Shown here: positions 32,571 through 41,821 of the stretch, one piece after another
Layout of the letters: each line of letters starts with the position of its first letter
Numbering within the stretch: the first letter of the stretch is position 1
Assembly: GCA_900541575.1 (NCBI GenBank)
Contig: UQKO01000009.1
Span: 1 to 64,000 of the forward strand
Direction of reading: 5' to 3'
Length of the DNA stretch: 64,000 nucleotides
DNA from: an uncultured Prevotella sp.
Lineage (GTDB): Bacteria > Bacteroidota > Bacteroidia > Bacteroidales > Bacteroidaceae
The notes under the pieces: generated by a model
Told to the model about the DNA's origin: nothing
The model's input: only the letters and a program-made list of their open reading frames with translations
Databases searched by the model: none
Translations under genes and position numbers: made by a program

Positions 32571-33128
32571 TTAAAGTTGCGCTTTTTTTTCATCATATCC
32601 TGTTAAATAATTGATTTTTCGAGCTAGCGCGTAAAGATAGTCAGAGAGTCTGTTGATTAGGATGAATGCTCCCGTTTCTTCTAGCGCCTTGGTCATTGTG
32701 GTGGAAAACTCAGGCAGCAAGGCATAGAGTTCACGCTCAAAGCGGCGCACGCTGCAGCGCACAATGTGAATCTCGGCTGCCACCACGTTGCCTCCGGGGA
32801 GGACAAATCCCTTGAAGATTCCACTCACCAAGCGATGAATCTCATCGATGGAGTGCTCTAGCTGCGTGACATCATTGTGGCAAGACTTTACAGGCTGCGG
32901 TAGCGAGGCCCAACGAAAAAGGATTTGTTGGACATTTTCTATCAACACTATGTCGGCCTTCACACTTGACAAGTAGCTCTGCTCACGAAGTAAAGATGCA
33001 AGCAACCCTAGACGAGAGCTCAGTTCGTCAAGCATACCATAGAAGCATATTATTGGAGCATGCTTTTCCACGCGTTCGCCTGTGGGGAGCGAGGTGGTGC
33101 CTTGGTCACCTGTTTTGGTATATATCAT
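32571..33128 (-). CDS. pduO: Cob(I)alamin adenosyltransferase, PduO type
   Basis: This enzyme adds the 5'-deoxyadenosyl group from ATP to cob(I)alamin, making coenzyme B12. The 185-residue protein starts MIYTKTGDQGTTSLPTGERV, the ATP-binding signature of PduO-type ATR. It has GMLDELSSRLGLL and, in the C-terminal helix, RCSVRRFEREL, VLINRLSDYL-like FILINRLSDYLYALAR, typical of the family. It matches the B12 uptake genes at 15.5-19.2 kb as the next step in cobalamin use, though it lies elsewhere. Its C-terminal helix ends with a charged tail. Confidence 0.93.
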   Translation of the reverse strand: MIYTKTGDQGTTSLPTGERVEKHAPIICFYGMLDELSSRLGLLASLLREQSYLSSVKADIVLIENVQQILFRWASLPQPVKSCHNDVTQLEHSIDEIHRLVSGIFKGFVLPGGNVVAAEIHIVRCSVRRFERELYALLPEFSTTMTKALEETGAFILINRLSDYLYALARKINYLTGYDEKKAQL

Positions 33129-33220
33129 ATTTTTTTAGATAAATCATCTATTAGTTGTTCTTACGTTTTGCTAGAAAGAAACGAAGAAATGTTGTTTTTT
33201 CCCATAAAGCTAACTTTCTG

Positions 33221-33808
33221 CTAAAAATAATTTATCACATAACTCTGCCTTTGTAGTTCTGGACGGAAGAACACGAGCCCAAAGTCACCTAAGTCGAAAC
33301 TTACCCTCGCTTGGGGATGTCTCTGGAGCGATTGCCAAGCTTGGGCTGAGGCTCCCTCTGTGCGGCCTACAATGAGCAGTCCGCCTAGAGATAGGGCTTC
33401 CATGAGTTCTACTTGACGAGTTTCCCACCCCTTGTATATATATAGGAGATTGGCCTCAGCGGGTGGCTGTGGGCTTCGCACGTATAGAGTCTGACTACTT
33501 CCCTTTTCCATAAAACGGCGCACCAATTCGCTTCCTTCTGTAGGGGCTATCCAACAACAGCGTGGGTGCTGATAGTTAGCTATACGGAAGAGGAGAAGCA
33601 AATCCTTGAGACGAAGAGAGGTAGAAGCGCGGTGCTTCAGAAAATAACTACGCAAGGTAGGATAGGCATAATATGTTCCACGCTCATAGACCACGCCCGT
33701 TACAAAATTGAATGCAAAGGGCGAATGAATTCCGTAGCCGCAGCGGTGGCGAAATCGTCGCACCCAGCGAAGCAGGCGGTAGGAAAATGAAGATAGTGAG
33801 TGGAACAT
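33221..33808 (-). CDS. Conserved protein of unknown function (methyltransferase-like N-terminus)
   Basis: The 195-residue protein opens with an amphipathic basic stretch and HRCGYGIHSPFAFNFVTGVVY. That motif is seen at the start of a Bacteroidetes family annotated as class I SAM-dependent methyltransferase-like. However, a clear GxGxG SAM-binding motif is not visible. The C-terminal part has the strand-rich LGGLLIVGRTEG and FDLGDFGLVFFRPELQ. ATG 33808 was chosen; a longer frame overlaps the upstream HD gene. It lies 26 bases after that gene and is likely co-transcribed with it. Function unknown. Confidence 0.65.
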   Translation of the reverse strand: MFHSLSSFSYRLLRWVRRFRHRCGYGIHSPFAFNFVTGVVYERGTYYAYPTLRSYFLKHRASTSLRLKDLLLLFRIANYQHPRCCWIAPTEGSELVRRFMEKGSSQTLYVRSPQPPAEANLLYIYKGWETRQVELMEALSLGGLLIVGRTEGASAQAWQSLQRHPQARVSFDLGDFGLVFFRPELQRQSYVINYF

Positions 33809-33834
33809 GATGAAAATAATTCTCTTTGTGGGGA

Positions 33835-34452
33835 TTATCGCGAAGTGCTTTGCCACACTTCTTCAAATTTTTGGCGGAGTTGTGCTTCGTTCTCGATGAT
33901 GGTGCGGAGTTCTTTCAAGGGGGCTACATTGGGGCTCTCAGGGAGATAGAGTTTTAGGTAGCCTTTCTTGCCATACTTCTCCATGAGATGAACTCTGACG
34001 CGCTGATAGTGGTCTTCTTTAGTAAGCGCTGGATAGTGGTCGAGGCCATAGAGAAGAGTTCGACGAATCACGGTGTCGGGATTGATTTGTCGGTCGGCCT
34101 CGGCCACAATGCATCCATAAATGCTACGCGGCGGATGGTGGGCCGAAGCGCGATGATCTTCGGCAGCCTGGGCTATGATTTCTATTTCTTCCTCGGTAAA
34201 CCATTGCCGAAGCTGCACATCGGATCTGACGATGCGTCCCGAGACGAGGTGGTGATGCTCGCGCCCTTCACATAGGCCTAAGTCGTGATAAGCTGCAGCT
34301 ACTTCCACCAATATGACATTTACTTGGGGATAGTGCTGAGCCATCTCTACGCTGCGTTTCATCACGCTCTCTACGTGGTCGAGTCGGTGAGCCGCATCGA
34401 AATGGGCATAGCACGGAAGGATCTGTTGAGCAATGTAATCGTGTAGATTCAT
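33835..34452 (-). CDS. HD domain phosphohydrolase-like protein
   Basis: The 205-residue cytoplasmic protein has HD-family metal ligands: AHRLDHVESVMKRSVE (first His), VAAAYHDLGLCEGREHHHLVSG (His-Asp) and AAEDHRASAHHPPRSIYGCIVAEADRQIN (later His and Asp). The family hydrolyses phosphate esters or nucleotides; some members are described as YfbR-like or metal-dependent phosphohydrolases. No substrate can be assigned. It sits between uvrA and a conserved unknown gene on the same strand. Confidence 0.85.
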   Translation of the reverse strand: MNLHDYIAQQILPCYAHFDAAHRLDHVESVMKRSVEMAQHYPQVNVILVEVAAAYHDLGLCEGREHHHLVSGRIVRSDVQLRQWFTEEEIEIIAQAAEDHRASAHHPPRSIYGCIVAEADRQINPDTVIRRTLLYGLDHYPALTKEDHYQRVRVHLMEKYGKKGYLKLYLPESPNVAPLKELRTIIENEAQLRQKFEEVWQSTSR

Positions 34453-34532
34453 TTTTTTAATTTTTCTGCGAGTTTACTCGACTTTTCTAATCATTTTCGC
34501 TGATGTTTCGACCGAGGTTGCTATGTTGCCGC

Positions 34533-37436
34533 CTAGAGGAGATTTTTTAAATATTTTGCCGTATAGCCTTTTCCTTCCTTCACAATTTCCTCAGGAGTAC
34601 CTGCTGCCACAAGTTGTCCGCCCTCTCTTCCTCCTTCAGGACCGAGGTCGATTACGTGGTCGGCACACTTTATAACATCGAGATTGTGCTCTATAATAAC
34701 GATGGTATGGCCGCGCTCTATCAGAGCGTTAAAGGCATGAAGCAGACGATTGATATCATGAAAATGAAGACCAGTAGTGGGCTCGTCGAAAATAAAAAGT
34801 GTAGGAACAGAGCGCTCAAGCCCCAAATAGTAGGCCAACTTCACACGCTGATTTTCACCGCCTGATAGCGTAGAACTGGCTTGCCCCAACTTGATATATC
34901 CTAGACCTACCTCTTGAAGTGGACGCAGACGGTTGACGATCTTTGTCTGTTGATGCTCAGTGAAGAACTCCATGGCTTGATTCACAGTCATCTCCAATAT
35001 ATCGTAGATGTTCTTTCCCTCATAACGCACCTCGAGCACATCGCTTTTGAAACGCTTGCCATGACACGATTCGCACTCTAATACAAGGTCGGCCATAAAC
35101 TGCATCTCAACCTTCACCGTGCCCTCGCCCTTACACTCTTCGCAACGTCCACCCTCTGCATTAAAAGAAAAGTAGGCTGGCGTATAGTCCATCTGTCGAG
35201 CTAGCGGCTGGGCTGCCATGAGTTTGCGTATTTCGTCATAGGCTTTAACATAGGTAACGGCATTCGAACGCGAAGAACGACCTATCGGGTTTTGGTCGAC
35301 AAACTCTACAGCTTGTACTGCTTCAATATCCCCCGATAAACGAATGAACTCGCCTGGACGATCGGCTACCTCATCCTTGGCACGTTTCATGGCACGATAG
35401 AATATATCACGCACAAGAGTAGACTTTCCCGATCCACTCACTCCCGTCACCACTGTCATCACATTGAGCGGGAACTCCACATTGATACCTTTGAGATTAT
35501 TGGCTCTAGCACCTTCCACCACGATGCTACGATTCCACTGTCTACGCGATGGCGGAAGAGGTATGACCTCCTTGCCGTATAAATAATTGAGAGTGTGCGA
35601 TTGATACAATCCTGTTTTAGCATCAGCCTTTACACCTATCTGCTTCTGCAATTCGGCTTCTGTGGAAAAGTAAGGCCCATTGTACACGACCTGTCCTCCT
35701 AGCCTTCCAGCTTCAGGACCAATATCTATTAAGTAATCAGCAGCACGCATGATTTCTTCGTCGTGTTCCACGACAATCACCGTATTGCCCAAATCACGCA
35801 ATGCCTTGAGCACGTGAATGAGACGCTCCGTATCACGCGGATGAAGTCCTATACTCGGTTCGTCAAGAATATAAAGCGAACCTACGAGCGAAGAGCCTAG
35901 CGAAGAGGCTAGATTGATGCGTTGACTCTCACCGCCCGAGAGAGAATTGCTTAAGCGGTCGAGTGTGAGATAGTCAAGCCCCACTTCCTTAAGAAAATTC
36001 AGTCGACTGCGTATTTCCGTAAGCAATCGTTTGGCAATGGTGGCATCGTGCTCCGAGAGCTGAATATTCTCCATCAGCGGAAGAAGTTCTTTAATGGGAA
36101 TACGCACAAGTTCAGTAATGGAATGTCCATCTACGTGCACATATTCAGCATCAGGCTTCAAGCGCGATCCATGACATACAGGACACTCCGTACGGCCACG
36201 ATAGCGCGCCAACATTACGCGATATTGTATTTTATACTGATTGCGTTCGAGCATGCGGAAGAAGGCATCTATACTCACTTGCTCATCCTCAGGAAGTTGT
36301 TGTTCGGCTTTATCGCCATGCCAGAGGATGTCCTTCTGTTTATGTGTGAGTTTATAATAAGGCTCAAAAATGGGAAAGTCAATGCCTTTGCGCGCACAAC
36401 GGCGAATAAACTCGTCTTTCCACAAACCCATCTTCTCGCCGCGCCAACACATCACGGCACCATCATGAATGCTCTTCGAGGTGTCGGGCACAACGAGATG
36501 CTCGCTAATTCCCATCACTCGGCCGAATCCCTCGCAACGCTCACAAGCTCCCACTGGCGAATTAAACGAAAACATATTATCGTCAGGCTCACGGAAGGTG
36601 ATACCATCGGCTTCAAAGCGTGTGGAAAAAGTGTGGACAATGCGTGCAGGATAAAAGCGAAGCATACATGTACCATCCCCTTCAAAGAAGGCTGTCTCGG
36701 CCGAATCAGCCAAACGCGATAATATGGATTTATCTTTTCCCGCAGCCATTCGGTCGATGAGTAAAGATATGTCAGACAATTGCAAGTGCTTTACAGTGGT
36801 ATTTGTATTCTCTTGTTGAGGTAAATCCATATCCACACACACTTCACCTTTCTCAATCTGTTCCAAAAAGTCTTCCATGCGCACCATCTCACCATCAATA
36901 TCGATACGCGAGAGCCCTTGCTGCATATCAATCTGTAGTTGCTCTACGAAATTTCTTCCCGGACGCACACGCATGGGAGCAAGTACAGTGAATCTCGTAC
37001 CCTCAGAATAGGAGAGCATACAATCTACAACATCTTGCACCGTGTTGCGCTTTACTTCAACACCGCTCACAGGAGAAAAGGTATGCCCCACACGGGCAAA
37101 TAGCAAGCGTAAGTATTCATAAATCTCAGTGCTTGTACCCACAGTCGATCGCGGATTGCGGCTTGTCACCTTTTGTTCGATAGCAATGGCTGGTGGCATG
37201 CCTTTTATATAGTCGCATTCAGGCTTATGCATACGTCCCAAAAATTGGCGAGCATAAGCCGAAAGACTCTCCACGTAGCGTCGTTGACCTTCTGCATAAA
37301 GCGTATCGAAGGCCAACGATGATTTGCCCGACCCCGAAAGGCCAGTCACCACGATGAGTTTATCGCGCGGAATATCCAAACTGATGTTTTTAAGATTGTT
37401 TACCCTTGCTCCTTTTATCTGTATGCTTTCGTTCAT
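34533..37436 (-). CDS. uvrA: Excinuclease ABC subunit A
   Basis: UvrA is the damage-sensing ATPase of nucleotide excision repair. The 967-residue protein has two ABC modules. Module I has Walker A GLSGSGKSSLAFDTLY near residue 36, the GRRYVESLSAYARQF-type region, and LSGGESQRINLASSLG with LYILDEPSIGLHPRD. Module II has GVSGSGKSTLV, the zinc motif CEECKGEGTVK...CESCHGKRF, and LSGGENQRVKLAYYLG with FIFDEPTTGLH. The other zinc module (CPVCHGSRLKPDA) is present. I chose ATG 37436 (MNESIQIKGARVNNL). It borders the candidate origin and is transcribed away from it. Confidence 0.96.
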   Translation of the reverse strand: MNESIQIKGARVNNLKNISLDIPRDKLIVVTGLSGSGKSSLAFDTLYAEGQRRYVESLSAYARQFLGRMHKPECDYIKGMPPAIAIEQKVTSRNPRSTVGTSTEIYEYLRLLFARVGHTFSPVSGVEVKRNTVQDVVDCMLSYSEGTRFTVLAPMRVRPGRNFVEQLQIDMQQGLSRIDIDGEMVRMEDFLEQIEKGEVCVDMDLPQQENTNTTVKHLQLSDISLLIDRMAAGKDKSILSRLADSAETAFFEGDGTCMLRFYPARIVHTFSTRFEADGITFREPDDNMFSFNSPVGACERCEGFGRVMGISEHLVVPDTSKSIHDGAVMCWRGEKMGLWKDEFIRRCARKGIDFPIFEPYYKLTHKQKDILWHGDKAEQQLPEDEQVSIDAFFRMLERNQYKIQYRVMLARYRGRTECPVCHGSRLKPDAEYVHVDGHSITELVRIPIKELLPLMENIQLSEHDATIAKRLLTEIRSRLNFLKEVGLDYLTLDRLSNSLSGGESQRINLASSLGSSLVGSLYILDEPSIGLHPRDTERLIHVLKALRDLGNTVIVVEHDEEIMRAADYLIDIGPEAGRLGGQVVYNGPYFSTEAELQKQIGVKADAKTGLYQSHTLNYLYGKEVIPLPPSRRQWNRSIVVEGARANNLKGINVEFPLNVMTVVTGVSGSGKSTLVRDIFYRAMKRAKDEVADRPGEFIRLSGDIEAVQAVEFVDQNPIGRSSRSNAVTYVKAYDEIRKLMAAQPLARQMDYTPAYFSFNAEGGRCEECKGEGTVKVEMQFMADLVLECESCHGKRFKSDVLEVRYEGKNIYDILEMTVNQAMEFFTEHQQTKIVNRLRPLQEVGLGYIKLGQASSTLSGGENQRVKLAYYLGLERSVPTLFIFDEPTTGLHFHDINRLLHAFNALIERGHTIVIIEHNLDVIKCADHVIDLGPEGGREGGQLVAAGTPEEIVKEGKGYTAKYLKNLL

Positions 37437-38267
37437 GAAGTGCAACCCCACGATGGGGCGATTAAAATGATGTGACGTGATGAATCATGCAAAGTTACGG
37501 AAATGTTTTTGGTTTTACCTTTTTTCTTCACTCGTTTTACTTTCCCATTGAAAGTGTTCATGGTAAAGGGACTTTTAAAGAATCAACAAGGAAGTAGCAC
37601 ATTACACACAAAGCTAGAGGAAGCACTCAATGGCTCGAATGCCTGTCATCTCTTTTACCTATACAATCACTAGTACGATTTTTTACCACAATCCCTGAGT
37701 TTTTCCACACGTTCTGCTTTCACTTTATAATCTTACTATTCTTTCTTTTCTTTTTACTCTATAGAAAAAAGAGATGAATCCTATGGTGGGTATAGTAGTC
37801 TGTGGAAAATGTGAATACTTTGTAAGGAATATATTTGGTCATGAAGTTATCCCCATTAAGACGAGATTTTTCTACATCGTTTTCAACATTGTATATTCGC
37901 TATTTTCCTCTCATATATGTAAAGATGTAAGGGAGTAAAATTTACTTATAAACACCTCGTGGAAAACATCCATGAGTAGAAAAAAAGTATATGGAAAGGG
38001 GGAGAAAATAGTGGAAAGGAATGGTGATTAACTGCGAATAAGATTGTTAACTCGTGGATAACGATAGAGCGCTTTATTTATCTCAGAAACGAGTTTTGTT
38101 AACATTGACTTCAACACATTTTCCACGTGGTATAAACATGGTTATCCACGGCTTTTTCGTAACTTCGCCGACGACAAAAAGAAAAGTTGTACCCTATATT
38201 CAAACGAATATACTGTCGATAACAACAAGAATAAAATAACATTAGTAGCAAGAAAGTAATCCCCAAA
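37437..38267. other. Gene-free region with DnaA-box cluster: candidate oriC
   Basis: About 830 bases between divergent uvrA and a TrmH-family gene carry seven 9-mers like the DnaA box. On the plus strand: TTTTCCACA 37701-37709, TTATCCCCA 37847-37855, TTTTCCACG 38119-38127, TTATCCACG 38142-38150. On the minus strand: 37801-37809 (TTTTCCACA), 37959-37967 (TTTTCCACG), 38053-38061 (TTATCCACG). An AT-rich, pyrimidine-rich tract at about 37711-37770 could be the unwinding element. By hand count the plus strand has 33 G and 52 C at 37501-37740 but 61 G and 36 C at 37741-38040. No ORF is convincing here. Confidence 0.65.
37490..37497 (-). promoter_or_regulatory. -7 promoter element for uvrA
   Basis: The complement reads TAACTTTG, about 54 bases before the uvrA start codon. 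No TTTG is found at -33. Confidence 0.45.
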
Positions 38268-38804
38268 ATGAGAAAACTTACGGTAGAAGACCTCAACCGC
38301 ATCGATGTAGAAACATTTCACCAAGCTGAAAAACTTCCTCTAGTGATGGTACTCGACAATGTGCGTTCGCTTCACAATGTGGGAAGCGTATTGCGCACGG
38401 CAGATGCTTTCCGTGTGGAAGCTGTTTATATGTGTGGTATTACTGCTACCCCACCATCGGCTGAAATTCATAAGACAGCTCTTGGAGCAGAAAATTCCGT
38501 TAGTTGGCGCCACTTCGATGATACCCTAGAAGCAGTTATTTTACTGCAGAAGGAAGGTTACACAGTATTGGCAGTAGAACAAGTAGAGGGCAGCCTCAAA
38601 CTTGGCACTTTCAGTTTTGAGCCTCATCGCCGCTATGCACTCGTAATGGGCAATGAAGTAAAAGGAGTAAGACAAGACGTGGTAGACGCTTGCGATCAAG
38701 CCATTGAAATACCCCAATATGGAACCAAACACTCTATGAACGTAAGCGTTACGGCTGGCATCGTGATGTGGGAAGTTCAACGTGTGAATGGAGACTATTT
38801 TTAA
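38268..38804 (+). CDS. TrmH/SpoU family RNA methyltransferase
   Basis: The 178-residue SPOUT methyltransferase methylates a 2'-O ribose in tRNA or rRNA. Family motifs are LVMVLDNVRSLHNVGSVLRTADAF (motif 1, with N and R), YALVMGNEVKGVRQDVV (motif 2) and QYGTKHSMNVSVTAGIVMWEV (motif 3, knot). It lacks the N-terminal substrate-binding domain of rRNA enzymes like RlmB, so a tRNA target similar to TrmL/TrmH is likely. It is the first gene on the right of the candidate origin. Confidence 0.9.
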   Translation: MRKLTVEDLNRIDVETFHQAEKLPLVMVLDNVRSLHNVGSVLRTADAFRVEAVYMCGITATPPSAEIHKTALGAENSVSWRHFDDTLEAVILLQKEGYTVLAVEQVEGSLKLGTFSFEPHRRYALVMGNEVKGVRQDVVDACDQAIEIPQYGTKHSMNVSVTAGIVMWEVQRVNGDYF

Positions 38805-38941
38805 AATTATAGGGAATAATAAGAAGTTATGAGGTGATAAGGCTATCCTTTAAAAAAATCGAAAGGTAAGAAAGTAAATTTTCTTTTCTGTGGCTACCTA
38901 ATATCACTTCATCTCCCTAATTATCTAATAAAATTCAAAGA

Positions 38942-39748
38942 ATGTACTCTGTAATAGCCCTCGACCTCGACGGAACACTCACTAATCATAATAAAGAAGT
39001 TACTCCTCTCACTCGCCAAGCCTTGCTCCAAGTTGAAAGTCAAGGCACTGTGCTTGTGCTTGCATCTGGACGTCCTACTTACGGCATCATGCCAGTAGCA
39101 GAATGTCTAGAAATGCCCCAAAAAGGTGGGTATATTCTTTCATATAATGGCGGAAAAATAGTAGATATAAGTACGGGTAAGGAACTCTATTCCAGCCACC
39201 TACCTCATGATGCTGTGTCACTTATTCATCAGTATGCTCGCACACATCGCTATGCACTTTTGGGTTATGTAGGTTCTGAAATAGTGACTGAACTTCCTGA
39301 TGACCCTTATGTTATAGAAGAAAGCCGCATCAACAAGATGAAAATTCGCTCTGTAACCAATTTACTTGAAGCCATCGAATCGCAGCCTACCAAACTCCTC
39401 CTCACAGGAGAGCCCGAAGCCATGGTGCATGCCGAAGCCGACCTGAGTAAAATGCTTGAGGGCACTATGGACGTATATCGTTCCGCTCCTTTCTTTGTGG
39501 AACTCGTTCCCCTTGGTATAGATAAGGCCAAAAGCCTTGAGCGTCTTCTCGCCCACCTCCGCATGAACCGCACAGACCTGCTCGCATTTGGTGATGGTTA
39601 CAATGACCTTTCCATGCTTCGCTATGCCGGATGCGGAGTGGCTATGGCTAATGCCGCACCAGAAGTGCGTGCCGAGGCCGACTATGTTACGCTTTCTAAC
39701 GAAGAAGACGGAATCGCTCATTTCCTATATAAAATGAGTAAAGAATAA
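38942..39748 (+). CDS. Cof-type HAD-IIB family phosphatase
   Basis: The 268-residue protein has HAD motif I ALDLDGTLTNHNKEV (DxDGT), motif II LASGRP, and motif IV FGDGYNDLSMLRYAG, with a C2B cap between. Relatives dephosphorylate sugar phosphates, flavin or pyridoxal phosphate. The exact substrate is unknown. It starts 137 bases after the TrmH-like gene and reads in the same direction. Confidence 0.92.
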   Translation: MYSVIALDLDGTLTNHNKEVTPLTRQALLQVESQGTVLVLASGRPTYGIMPVAECLEMPQKGGYILSYNGGKIVDISTGKELYSSHLPHDAVSLIHQYARTHRYALLGYVGSEIVTELPDDPYVIEESRINKMKIRSVTNLLEAIESQPTKLLLTGEPEAMVHAEADLSKMLEGTMDVYRSAPFFVELVPLGIDKAKSLERLLAHLRMNRTDLLAFGDGYNDLSMLRYAGCGVAMANAAPEVRAEADYVTLSNEEDGIAHFLYKMSKE

Positions 39749-39863
39749 GCATTTTTCGCTCCCTAACCCTACAAACTGCCAACAGCAAATGTCAAAGCGC
39801 AAACGCCACGGAAAGAGTGAAAATAAAATGCGTTAAAACTTTCCATTTGCACCAACTTTTTCG

Positions 39864-39871
39864 TACTTTTG
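39864..39871 (+). promoter_or_regulatory. -7 promoter element for pckA
   Basis: TACTTTTG fits TAnnTTTG, 86 bases upstream of the pckA ATG. A TTTG at 39846-39849 is only 14 nt away, closer than usual, so the -33 assignment is weak. The leader is about 80 bases. Confidence 0.5.
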
Positions 39872-39956
39872 CTGCGGTAAAGGAAATGTAGCGTATTCGC
39901 TGCTCATCCAAGCCCAAACAAGTAAACCAATTTATTTTATAATTCAATAAATCATT

Positions 39957-41561
39957 ATGGCAACATTAGATTTGACCAAGTACGGTATTACCGGTGTTAC
40001 TGAGATCGTGCACAACCCCTCTTACGAGCAACTTTTCGAAGAGGAAACTAAGGCAGGCCTCGAAGGTTTCGAGAAAGGCCAAGAGACTGAGCTCGGCGCC
40101 GTAAACGTAATGACAGGTATCTACACCGGCCGTTCTCCTAAGGATAAGTTCATCGTAATGGACGAAAATTCTAAGGACACAGTATGGTGGACTACTCCCG
40201 AATATCCCAACGACAACAAGCCCGCTTCTAAGGAAGCTTGGGAAGCCGTTAAGGAAATCGCTAAGAAGGAGCTTTCTAACAAGCGTCTCTTCGTAGTAGA
40301 TGGTTTCTGTGGTGCCAACAAGGAAACTCGCATGGCTGTGCGCTTCATCGTAGAAGTTGCTTGGCAGGCTCATTTCGTAACTAACATGTTCATCCGTCCT
40401 TCAAAGGAAGAACTTGAAAGCTTCGAGCCCGACTTTATCGTATACAATGCTTCTAAGGCTAAGGTAACTAACTACAAGGAACTCGGCCTCAACTCAGAAA
40501 CTGCCGTTGTATTCAACATTACTAGCCGCGAGCAGGTGATCATCAACACTTGGTATGGTGGTGAAATGAAGAAGGGTATGTTCTCTATGATGAACTACTA
40601 CAACCCCCTCAAGGGCATCGCTTCTATGCACTGCTCTGCCAATACCAACATGGACGAGACTAGCTCAGCTATCTTCTTCGGCCTCTCAGGTACTGGTAAG
40701 ACTACCCTCTCTACCGATCCTAAGCGTAAGCTCATCGGTGATGACGAACACGGATGGGATGACAATGGTGTGTTCAACTATGAAGGTGGTTGCTATGCTA
40801 AGGTTATCAACCTTGATAAGGAAAGCGAGCCCGATATCTATGGTGCTATCAAGCGCGATGCACTTCTTGAGAACGTTACCGTTGACGCTAACGGCAAGAT
40901 CGACTTTGCTGATAAGAGCGTAACTGAGAACACTCGTGTAAGCTATCCTATCTATCACATCAAGAACATCGTTAAGCCCATCAGCAAGGGTCCCGCTGCA
41001 AAGCAAGTTATCATGCTTTCTGCCGATGCTTTTGGTGTACTTCCTCCCGTATCTATTCTTTCTTCTGAGCAGGCACAGTACTATTTCCTCTCAGGCTTCA
41101 CTGCTAAGCTTGCTGGTACTGAGCGCGGTATCACTGAGCCTACTCCTACATTCTCAGCTTGCTTCGGCCAGGCATTCCTCGAATTGCACCCCACTAAGTA
41201 TGCTGCAGAACTCGTAAAGAAGATGGAAGCTAACGGTGCTAAGGCATATCTCGTTAACACTGGTTGGAATGGTTCTGGTAAGCGTATCTCTATCCGTGAT
41301 ACTCGTGGTATCATCGATGCTATCCTCGATGGTTCTATCGATAAGGCTCCTACTAAGACTATCCCCTTCTTCGACTTCGTTGTTCCTACTGAACTTCCTG
41401 GAGTTGATCCTAAGATTCTTGATCCTCGCGACACTTACGCTGACGCTTCTGTATGGGAAGAGAAGGCTAAGGATCTCGCAGCTCGCTTCATCAAGAATTT
41501 CAAGAAGTACGAGACTAACGAAGCTGGTAAGGCTCTCGTTGCCGCTGGTCCTCAGCTCTAA
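39957..41561 (+). CDS. pckA: Phosphoenolpyruvate carboxykinase (ATP)
   Basis: PckA interconverts oxaloacetate and phosphoenolpyruvate. In succinate-forming Bacteroidetes it mainly fixes CO2 and makes ATP. The 534-residue protein has GIYTGRSPKDKFIV, the kinase loop GLSGTGKTTLSTDP, the metal site IGDDEHGWDDNGVFNYEGGC and KRISIRDTRGIIDAI. Length matches the ATP-type enzyme. Codon use is strikingly biased (GCTAAG, GGTAAG-type codons repeated), unlike its neighbours, which suggests very high expression. It has its own promoter element and a terminator at 41620. Confidence 0.97.
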   Translation: MATLDLTKYGITGVTEIVHNPSYEQLFEEETKAGLEGFEKGQETELGAVNVMTGIYTGRSPKDKFIVMDENSKDTVWWTTPEYPNDNKPASKEAWEAVKEIAKKELSNKRLFVVDGFCGANKETRMAVRFIVEVAWQAHFVTNMFIRPSKEELESFEPDFIVYNASKAKVTNYKELGLNSETAVVFNITSREQVIINTWYGGEMKKGMFSMMNYYNPLKGIASMHCSANTNMDETSSAIFFGLSGTGKTTLSTDPKRKLIGDDEHGWDDNGVFNYEGGCYAKVINLDKESEPDIYGAIKRDALLENVTVDANGKIDFADKSVTENTRVSYPIYHIKNIVKPISKGPAAKQVIMLSADAFGVLPPVSILSSEQAQYYFLSGFTAKLAGTERGITEPTPTFSACFGQAFLELHPTKYAAELVKKMEANGAKAYLVNTGWNGSGKRISIRDTRGIIDAILDGSIDKAPTKTIPFFDFVVPTELPGVDPKILDPRDTYADASVWEEKAKDLAARFIKNFKKYETNEAGKALVAAGPQL

Positions 41562-41619
41562 TAAAGAATCTGCATAGCTCATTCTCCTATTTTTGAAATG
41601 AGTTATACTTGATAAAAAT

Positions 41620-41652
41620 AAGAGTGTGCATGGTTTCTCTGTGCACACTCTT
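41620..41652 (+). terminator. pckA terminator
   Basis: AAGAGTGTGCA (41620-41630) pairs with TGCACACTCTT (41642-41652) around an 11-base loop, 59 bases after the stop codon. The right arm is followed by TTGTGTATAT rather than a long T run. Confidence 0.8.
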
Positions 41653-41732
41653 TGTGTATATATAGACTATATACGATTAGTAATTTTGACGATGAAGATT
41701 AAGCTGTTTCTACGGCTTAAATCTTAGTACTC

Positions 41733-41821
41733 TAACGATGAAGACCGATAGGTGTTAACGATGAAGACCGTTAGGTGCTAACGATAAAGACCGATAGACT
41801 CTATGGATAAAGACCGATAGG
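41733..41821. repeat. Four tandem 23-bp repeats (TAACGATGAAGACCGATAGG)
   Basis: Copies start at 41733, 41756, 41779 and 41802. The core GAT(G/A)AAGACCG(A/T)TAG is kept while the 3-5 bases between cores vary. A degenerate earlier piece (GACGATGAAGATTAAG) lies at 41689. There are no unique spacers, so this is not a CRISPR array. Confidence 0.85.

Noticed and set aside
33221..33808. Functional SAM-dependent methyltransferase
   Set aside because: Only the N-terminal motif resembles that family; no SAM-binding glycine loop is visible, so it is listed as unknown.
39966..41648. Several long antisense frames over pckA
   Set aside because: They come from the strong codon bias of pckA, which removes stop codons on the other frames; none shows a family motif.
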